The notes beneath the pieces were generated by a model. The model was not told the DNA's origin. It ran no database searches and worked only from the letters and a program-made list of their open reading frames with translations. A stretch of 64,000 nucleotides of DNA from Hygrocybe punicea (taxonomy: Eukaryota > Basidiomycota > Agaricomycetes > Agaricales > Hygrophoraceae), in NCBI GenBank assembly GCA_963556145.1, contig OY744470.1, positions 5,580,001-5,644,000 of the forward strand. Direction: 5' to 3'. This document shows positions 56,992 to 64,000 of this stretch, in pieces; position 1 is the stretch's first letter, and each line of letters starts with the position of its first letter. Position numbers and translations under genes: made by a program.

Positions 56992-58746
56992 AATGACTAA
57001 GGCTAAAAGTACTAAAGGCAAAAGAGGAGTAGGTCTTTCAAAGTTATAATTTTGTGCCTCTGTTGCCAGTGGTTACTCACACATGGCTATCATCATGATA
57101 GGCTCTGGCTGGGGGATCTGAGAGACGGATCCATAACACCAGAAGTGGGGCAGTGCCACTACCAGCCCGAAAAAACAACGTCGTACCACCAGTCCGCGGT
57201 CAGTGTACCCCTCGATTCTCAAATGACCAAGTCAAACGAATTAAGTTAGCAAAATTGGTTGAACTGGAGGCCAAATTTTTTGAGAAGCGTGCAAAATGGT
57301 TTGGTGATTTTTTGGAGAAGCCCGGCAGTGAGTGTTTCCAGCTAATTGAGTTTTTACTTTCTTTGACAGAAAAAATGATTAGATACAGTTGTATGTAAGG
57401 GAATTAGGTTAGCGGACTTGCGAGAACGAGCAATCACGCAAGAATGCATTCAAAAAGCCCAACAGCGCTTTGAAGAAATGCAAGCGTCTAATTTTCCTTC
57501 TTGTGGCACTTCCCGGAGATGGGTAGAGGACGTAGAGGATGAGCCTGAATGGCTGGTAATATATGCAGGAGAGCATGAACTTGAAGATACAGAGGATGGA
57601 GGTACAAAGGGTGAAGGTACAAAGGGTGGAGGTACAAAGGGTAAAGGTACAAAGGGTGGAGGTACAAAGGATGGAGGTACAGGAGGTGCAGGTACCAGAG
57701 GTGGACATCAGGTCAAGGTTAAGGTCAAGGATGGGTTCAATGTAACTTTGTCATTCCTGATGGTGATACTTGTGATAATGAAGATTTGCAGGAAAAAGAG
57801 GTCCAATTCATGCTTGAAGCAGCACAAGATTTATTTGCGGAGAATCCACCAGTTTGTCCGGAGGTGGGGGACGACAAGCGACATCAAGAGTCAGTACATT
57901 ATCCATTCCTGGATTACGATATACTCTCAGATGAGGAAGATATGGGAAATAAAGAAGTAATAATCGTAATCTTTAAATGTCTCTGGCTGAATCATTTCTG
58001 CACAGTTAATGCATGAGAACACCAAGGATCCGTTCTCTGCTGATGCTCATGAACCCATAGGGCTAAGGCACGATGTACAGTCATGGCACCAACAAGCACA
58101 TGAAGTAAGTACTATGGTTTTGTCAGATTTGATACTTTCTCAAAGTAACTCAGGCCGAGGGGCTCGTTCCCTCTGCTGATCTCCTTGGCACACATAGTGC
58201 CCAAAGATTAAAGTCTTCCCATCGTTACTTACAAGCCACAGAAAAGCACACGTCATATCTCAACAAGATATTGGAACGACTGTGTCCGAAAGAATGGAAC
58301 CGCCTGCAACGAGCTCACAAGGCTGGCCACTGGTATCAAGATATCGAACAATCTTGCTTCCTGGGTACAGCTACAGTCTGGAAGCTTCAGGTCGATGTTC
58401 ACATCGATCAGAATGATTTTGAGTTGTGTGTTCTGACCTGTGGAGGTAATTTTGTTGGGGGTGGTTTGTATTTACCGGACCTGAATTTGTGCCTAACGCA
58501 AGTGCCTCAACCTTTTGAATATCTTTTGGGTTGACAGACAACACCTTAGGTACAACCCTGGCGATATTGTTATTATCAGATCACAGTACTTATTCCACGC
58601 AATTGGGAAGTGGGACCCAGGTCCCATGTTGCCCGAACACACCTGTACACCAGGTCGTGTTGCTTGGGTTTATTTCACACATCGTGACGTAGTTTTGGAG
58701 TTGGAAGGAAAGCCCAAGGACTGGGTAATTCTGGGACAAAAAAAAT
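56992..58746 (+). CDS. TET/JBP-like 2-oxoglutarate/Fe(II) dioxygenase-domain protein
   Basis: Multi-exon plus-strand gene. A short basic start (MTKAKSTKGKRG) and a basic/helical exon (SNDQVKRIKLAKLVELEAKF) precede a Gly/Thr/Lys tandem repeat at 57597-57690 and an acidic block. The C-terminal domain has VWKLQVDVHIDQNDF with an HxD motif (58400-58408), GGNFVGGGLYLPDL, then after an intron PGDIVIIRSQYLFHAIGKW (second His at 58596) and VAWVYFTH. This His-x-Asp..His jelly-roll pattern matches the fungal TET/JBP-like proteins expanded together with KDZ transposons in Agaricomycetes. Some of those oxidise 5-methylcytosine. Activity of this copy is unproven; the 2-oxoglutarate-binding Arg was not assigned with certainty. 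Ends TAA 58746. Confidence 0.65.
57597..57690 (+). repeat. 12-bp in-frame tandem repeat (ggaggtacaaag)
   Basis: About eight copies encoding GGTK/GKGTK units within the dioxygenase gene. Confidence 0.85.
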
Positions 58747-58749
58747 AAG

Positions 58750-59150
58750 ACTGGAGTTGGCTAGTTTATTATCATTCCCACTTGGGATCCCACAGTTCAT
58801 GTTATCGATATTACTTAGTTGTAAACAGAGATCACTTGTTCAACTTGATATATTCATGCAAATAGCACAAGAGCAGCAACATTACACAACCTAATACGGC
58901 CTTGTGATACCACCTCGGCCCCGTGCACCTTCCCCTCACTGACCAGCTTGACCTGTCGTATAACAACAAATTTGACTGCTCCGGCCTCCGTGAGAAGCCA
59001 ATACAGCTGGGATGTCCAAGTCATTGTGTAATGATTGTCACAGGTTTTTTCCCACGACCCGTACCCGTACCCGTCAAAACCCGTGCCCGCCGAGTACGGG
59101 GCCGCAGGTCACTCACTATGTAGAAAATTTATGATAAGTATTATTAAAAT
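58750..59150. other. Intergenic sequence without genes
   Basis: AT-rich at first; a cccgtacccgtacccgtc patch at 59057-59080 recalls the subterminal words of the hAT-type element at 44224. No full element is seen. Confidence 0.4.
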
Positions 59151-59159
59151 AAAATTGAG

Positions 59160-59720
59160 AGATGGTCAGGCGTAGGACGTAGGAACACCTGCTTACCCTA
59201 CTAACTGTTGCCACCCCATGTCCGTCGGCACCAATACGTCGTCGTCATCCGTGTCACCCTCCTGGGTACCTCGCGGTTGCCGCACCGACGTCAATTGACA
59301 TGACAGAGCGTGTCCGTGAGGTGCATTTGGAGAGCCGTTGGCTGTGGTGATCCATGTGGGATGTCGGCACAAATGGTGCTGACATGTGGATGTCGCCTAA
59401 CGGGAGTGGGCGTGGTCATTGATGACATGCCGCTGTGGTTGTGGGAGGGATGGTTAGTCTTCGCGTTCGCGTTTGTGTTTGCTTTGTGGATGTGGGTATG
59501 GGTGTGGTGTGGGTGTTATACGTTGTGCGTTGTCGCGGTCGGTGATAGGTGTTGTAAGATAGAACAAATAAAAACTTATCTATCTATGGCAGCGGGGGTG
59601 GGTGCACCACTCCCCGCTGCATTTCTCTTCGTCTTCTGCCGTTGTCTGCGGTTGTTGCTGTTGTGTTAAAGGTAAGGTTGCGTCACGCGGATGTGAGCCA
59701 ACATTTGAGTGATGAAATAA
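59160..59720 (-). repeat. Dispersed unit related to 43.5-46 kb
   Basis: Read on the complement, a unit with cagcggggagtggtgcacccacccccgctgcc and donor-like GTAAGC (near 59190) matches the exon-like units at 43530-46005. Single unit, no ORF with a known domain. Confidence 0.35.
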
Positions 59721-59729
59721 CCGAACAAA

Positions 59730-61075
59730 AATGGGTAATATATATAACGTGCAGGACTCACCTTTTTTACGAGAAACCGACCGAAACCCGCACAGGTCAC
59801 AAGATCCGTGTCAGTCATCATGTGCATGAAAGCGAGTGAGCTCTGTCTAGGAGCTGTCGAGGACCTCACCATAAATGCAGAGTCACGTTGATGCCTGCCC
59901 ACCTTTACTATTGTTGCATGCATTTCAATATCCGACTCGTGAGGGCATCCTCGCCTGAAAGTTGAGGCAGCGCTAGCTATTGAATACGAGAGCTGAGAGA
60001 AACCGGTCGTATTTGGCCTTCACAACGAGTGTTTCCTTCCCGGGGTCCTTGACCCTCCAGAAACTGGCCCAGCAGTACAGGGCCCTCTAAACCATTCCGC
60101 CAAGGCCGCATTGCCTACGGTCGGTGGCTGCAAAGGAAATACAGGGGATGGAAAGCGGCGTGAGCGGGTTTTACGGAATGCCAATGACATCCTTGGTGTG
60201 AAGTGCCTAACCTAAATCGAAGACAGGATCAGTGTTGAGAAACAGAGAATTAACGGTTCCCAAAGCAAGTGTATTTACGGATTATGTTCTGACGATAACC
60301 CGGTCAGCAACGAAAAAGGGGTGGTTGGACCTCACGTGCACGAGGTCGTAACCTTCGCAGCAAAGTCAATTATAGTCATTTCTTGAGGATTAAAAACAAC
60401 TAAGTCTACGGTGTACATGGTTAAACGAGGCAAATACTACGATGTAGGCAGGGGGTTTAAAACTAATTGTTGTGCATGACGTTCGGATGGGTGGCTAAAA
60501 AAATACGGCTTCAAGCTTCAGCTCACGTTTTATTGCAGTAGGGCCAGCTAGAGGTCCTCATACAGGAATTGCACTTGCAAGTCCAGCGCACATCCCGGAG
60601 CAGCTCTCCGGATTCTGTTCTAAGTTCACCCTACCTGAGCCCTAATAGGGTGTTCTCTGCTTTCTATGATACATTCCGCAGATTGTTCCTCTAGCCTGAG
60701 ATTCACTCTTTGGATTGGAACAGCCCATTCATTGGCGGAAGAAAATCCGAGAAGCTTAAAGTTCAGTCATCAAGATCGTTGTAATATACATTTTCACTGT
60801 TTCTAAGTCCATAATTCAAAAATTTACTAGTAGTACTAGTAGGTGGTAGTGAATTTACAATGTAAGCGGGTACTGCTCAGGCTTGTTAAACTATCGCCGA
60901 ACCCTCACCGTAATGATACTATTATTAATAATTGCGGCAAGGCCACTTCTTCACGTGATTTTGGAGGCCTGCCCTAAACAAGTTTGCGACAAAGACAGGC
61001 GTGTGACATTTAAGTTCTGTTTCTTTACTTCAATGATAATAATAATCCAGCCATGATCATAGTCATTGTGACCGC
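59730..61075. other. Intergenic sequence without genes
   Basis: About 1.3 kb with no credible ORF, RNA gene or element ends on either strand. Confidence 0.5.
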
Positions 61076-61079
61076 TTTA

Positions 61080-61577
61080 TAATTTAGCTAGTAGTATGTG
61101 GATGTAATGGAAAACTGGACCAGCCCAGTTGGGATCGACACAGAGGAGTGTTGCAACTTCCCGACAGCCCGATAAATTAGATACTTGCTCGTATGTCCTG
61201 CATACGAATTGACAGCTTCGAGCACAGGCGCACATGTGACGGTCATCATGTAAGAGGTGGATCTCGTCAATGATGAGCAGGCGACGAGGTTAGTGATCCG
61301 TTTGACTCCATGCAGCTGATTTGCACACTGCTTGGGGTGTATGCGTCTCACCACAATCTTGTTGTAGAGCATGCTGACAGTGATGCCCTGTTCCTCGCAC
61401 TGACCATTCACCATGAGGAAATGTCACTTGAACTGTTGGGAAGACCCTCAACTTCATGCCAAGTTTGCAGGTCAACCACTGGGAACAGGCCCGCAGTGAC
61501 TGCGCATCATGGTGTGCAATGCGGAGGGCCACGGTGAGCATCCAACTCCTACTCTTTTGACAGTATGCTTCGAACAT
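61080..61577 (-). pseudogene. Helicase fragment with DEIH box (Brr2/ASCC3-like)
   Basis: On the minus strand, RLLIIDEIHLLHDD (about 61277-61236) is the Walker B motif of Ski2-like Brr2/ASCC3 RNA helicases, followed after an irregular junction by VLEAV, as in those enzymes. Upstream residues (VKRITNLVA) fit the segment before the motif. No Walker A, SAT or C-terminal helicase motifs are near, and frames change. It is a broken piece, perhaps carried by a transposon. The identification rests on one motif plus context. Confidence 0.5.
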
Positions 61578-61849
61578 CGGAGATACACCTTTATAAGCCC
61601 TTCAAGTTCGTGTTTTAATCCTACTCACATCGTCACGGCAGTAGTTGCCTTCTTAAATCATGTGTACAGTAGAATTTCGAGTTCATACAATTTTCAGCCT
61701 CAAACAAATGATCATAACTAAGCCATCTGCGAGTCTGGGTTTGAATCCTACTTGACTCACTCGTCTGAGTCACGGACGCCCTACCAATGATTCATCCGCT
61801 GTCATAAACCCGCACCGGTCCTGAAGTTCGCGGGAACCTGCCCACTAGT

Positions 61850-64000
61850 ATGAGTGTGCCCTTACTTGGACGGAGTGTGGAGTCAGTTTGTGTGTGTGGC
61901 CGATCTTTCCGGCAGCTCAGTGCTTTCACCAACCACAAGCGCACCTGCCAATCGTCGAAGAAGCGCCTTTCCAGTGCTCTGGACAAGGCAAAACAGCTCT
62001 GGAAAGGTCCCAAGAGGCGTCGACTTCTTTCATTGTCTTTGGAGACTGATGAAGTGCCTCTGGTGGGTTTGGCACCCCAGGCAGCAGACCCAGTGGTTGC
62101 AATCGAGGTACCTATTTTGAGGATGAAGAAAGATAACCGCTCATTAAATGTTGTTTGTAGATTGGTGTTGTTCCGGATGATGAAAACCAAGCCAATGACT
62201 CCCATATGTCTATGATGGAGCGTGCACCATGGACCCGAAGACTTAATCGTTGACTCCCTCTACGATTCAGAGATCCACTGCCGCAACCACCACCACTTTT
62301 ACCACCGCCATCCCTCATCCGTTCTATCGCGTCTACTTCGCAGTCAACGGCAAACAATAGAACGGCTTCAAGTTCGTCGTTGGGCTCGAGCTCAGGAGCG
62401 GTACGCCGTCGACTGTGCCAAGTGTTCAGGACAGTACGCAACATATTCAGGCTATCACGGCTGTACCACACTGCAGAATTGCCTTCGCACGATCCAGAGG
62501 AGTGCAACGAGTTATCTGATATCCCATCTCAAGCCCCTTCCACATCCGCTCCGCCAACATTTTATCCTTATCCGAACCACAGCTCATTCCACTTAGGCGA
62601 CTGGTATTGGAATGGCGGCGTCCAGAAATCTCAGTCTAGCTTTAATGAGCTTTTGGACATTGTTGGACATTGTGGCTTCAAGCCTGCAGCCGTTCGAGAC
62701 ACCAAATGGAGTGAGATCAATAATATTCTAGCAAGCGGTGAAGATGAAGAATGGTTGGATGAGGATGCTGGATGGAAACATACGCCTGTGACAATTGAAG
62801 TACCCTATCAGCTTCGCCATGGCATCTCCCCAGATCCTGACGCTGGTCCTCAAAGTTACACGATTGACGACTTCTATCACCACAGTCTGGTTTCGGTCAT
62901 TCGGGAAAAGCTTTCGAACTCAACAGGAAATCATCGGCATTTTCATTATGAACCATTCGAGCTGAATTGGCAGCCGGGCGAAGTTCCTCACCCGGTGCGT
63001 GTTCAGGGTGAATTGTACACATCTCCTGCCTTCATCGATGCCCATCGCGAACTGCAAGATTCTCCTGCAGAGCCAGGTTGCTCACTTCCATGCATGGTCG
63101 TTGCACTGATGTTCTGGTCTGATGTTACGCACCTGACATCTTTTGGTGATGCGAAGATTTGGCCCCTTTACATGTTTTTCGGAAACGAATCCAAATATTA
63201 CCGGTGTAAACCCTCATGCCATCTCTGTCACCACATTGCGTATTTTCATTCGGTGGGTGCCATATGTTCGCTGATTGCCAGATCATGGCTGATCATCCAT
63301 GCAATAGCTTCCTGGGGCCTTCAAGGATTTTGCCACCAAGCAGACAGCAGGGGGAAAAGAACCCAGTGATCAATTCATGGCACACTGCGCTCGGGAGCTC
63401 ATGCACGCCCAATGGATGATTCTACTTGATGATGAGTTTCTGGAAGCTTGGGTGCACGGCATCGTGATTACATGCTGTGACGGGATTACAAGACGGTTCT
63501 ACCCCCGAATATTCACCTATTCTGCGGATTATCCTGAGAAGTACGCCATCTATTCACAACCGTGACCAATTGGAATGAACTGACACAGCAATCTTTACAC
63601 AGAATCCTCCTCGCTAGTATTCGTAAAATGCCTGCCCTTTGCCCTTGTCCACGGTGTCTCACCCCGATGTCACACTTTCATAACCTTGGGACAGCTTCGG
63701 ATATACAACGTTGGGTAACATTGGCTCGCGTCGATGATCGTGGTCAACAGAACTTGGTCTTCGCTGCTCGGAAGCTAATATATGAAAGGCACCAACAATT
63801 GAATAGTACTGCTGTGGATAATTTCCTGAAAGAGACTTCTTTGGTTCCAAACCTAGTATGTCTGTTGCTATAATAATGTTATGCTTAACTTTCGCAATTA
63901 ACTCTTGTGATTTAGAATGCCTTTTCTGGTAGACTGGGACGCTTCGGCTTCGTTTTGTACTTGATGCTGGTAGTTGATTTATTGCATGAAATGGAGCTGG
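61850..64000 (+). pseudogene. Plavaka-type transposase gene (runs off the window)
   Basis: Starts MSVPLLGRSVESVCVCGRSF with a C2H2/C2HC-like finger (CVCGRSFRQLSAFTNHKRTC), and then, after a clean intron (about 62109-62161), NQANDSHMSMMERAPWTRRL. Next come FHLGDWYWNGGVQKSQSSF, DTKWSEINNILASGEDEEW, YTIDDFYHHSLVSVIREKL, HRHFHYEPFELNW and LMFWSDVTHLTSFGDAKIWP. After an intron (about 63252-63310) the text continues LPGAFKDFATKQ, GIVITCCDGITRRFYPRIF and CPCPRCLTPMSHFHNLG. This order is that of Plavaka transposases, a CACTA-related DDE family. TGA at 62251 follows RRLNR, probably from CGA; otherwise the reading is open across 2 kb, so decay is recent. Confidence 0.75.

Noticed and set aside
61735..61790. 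tRNA-like sequence (gggtttgaatcc)
   Set aside because: The stems around the loop do not pair and no acceptor or anticodon arm fits.

Overview
The window reads as an accessory, transposon-packed stretch of a filamentous basidiomycete nuclear genome (Agaricomycetes; a mycorrhizal or saprotrophic mushroom-former is likely, order unresolved). The evidence is short 45-70 bp introns with GT..AG ends, KDZ, Plavaka, Harbinger, Helitron and basidiomycete-type Ty3 pol sequences, and several multi-exon families known from expanded copies in Agaricomycetes (SPT5-like KOW proteins, DUF6698-like proteins, TET/JBP-like dioxygenases). There is one assembly gap of 100 N (22060-22159). No rRNA, convincing tRNA or CRISPR array was seen.

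Layout. 1-10870: a very large foldback (inverted-repeat) element centred near 4104. Its arms carry 34-bp tandem arrays, an AT-rich block, and two divergently transcribed copies of one unknown gene. A solo LTR sits in the left arm and a complete PIF/Harbinger transposon (6361-10196) in the right arm; in each case the opposite arm preserves the empty site. 10870-13080: a broken Ty3/gypsy pol fragment. 13095-19882: a Tc1/mariner-type transposon with about 355-bp inverted ends and a TA duplication, carrying a decayed transposase, rearranged unspliced pieces of the alpha-COP (coatomer) gene, and an intact multi-exon gene of unknown function. 19885-22059: one half of a second foldback element related to the first, with a different 33-bp array, cut by the gap. 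22205-23181: a small zinc-cluster/coiled-coil gene.

23909-43150 is one Helitron coding region opened by four separate insertions, each with its own target-site duplication: a solo LTR (GCGG), a TGTTACG..CGTAACA LTR-like element (CATAT), a small LTR retroelement (ACGC) and a 10.5-kb KDZ transposon (CTATTTCA). The KDZ element is itself internally deleted and contains a hAT-type element, an inverted-repeat element, a 163-bp insertion and two accessory genes. 43150-50570 is mostly repeats: CCAGGAAT minisatellite, exon-like repeated units, two more hAT-type non-autonomous elements, a palindromic MITE and a roughly 190-bp tandem repeat.

From 51000 on the sequence is more gene-like: a DUF6698-like gene with one premature stop, a short unknown gene, an SPT5-like KOW gene, a TET/JBP-like dioxygenase gene, a helicase fragment (DEIH box), and a Plavaka transposase gene that runs off the window.

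A theme ties the window together. Paired repeats of unrelated elements (LTRs, KDZ ends, Harbinger ends) differ almost only at CpG sites, and several broken ORFs have TGA where CGA is expected. This is the footprint of cytosine methylation and deamination on transposons, and a TET/JBP-like gene lies in the same window.
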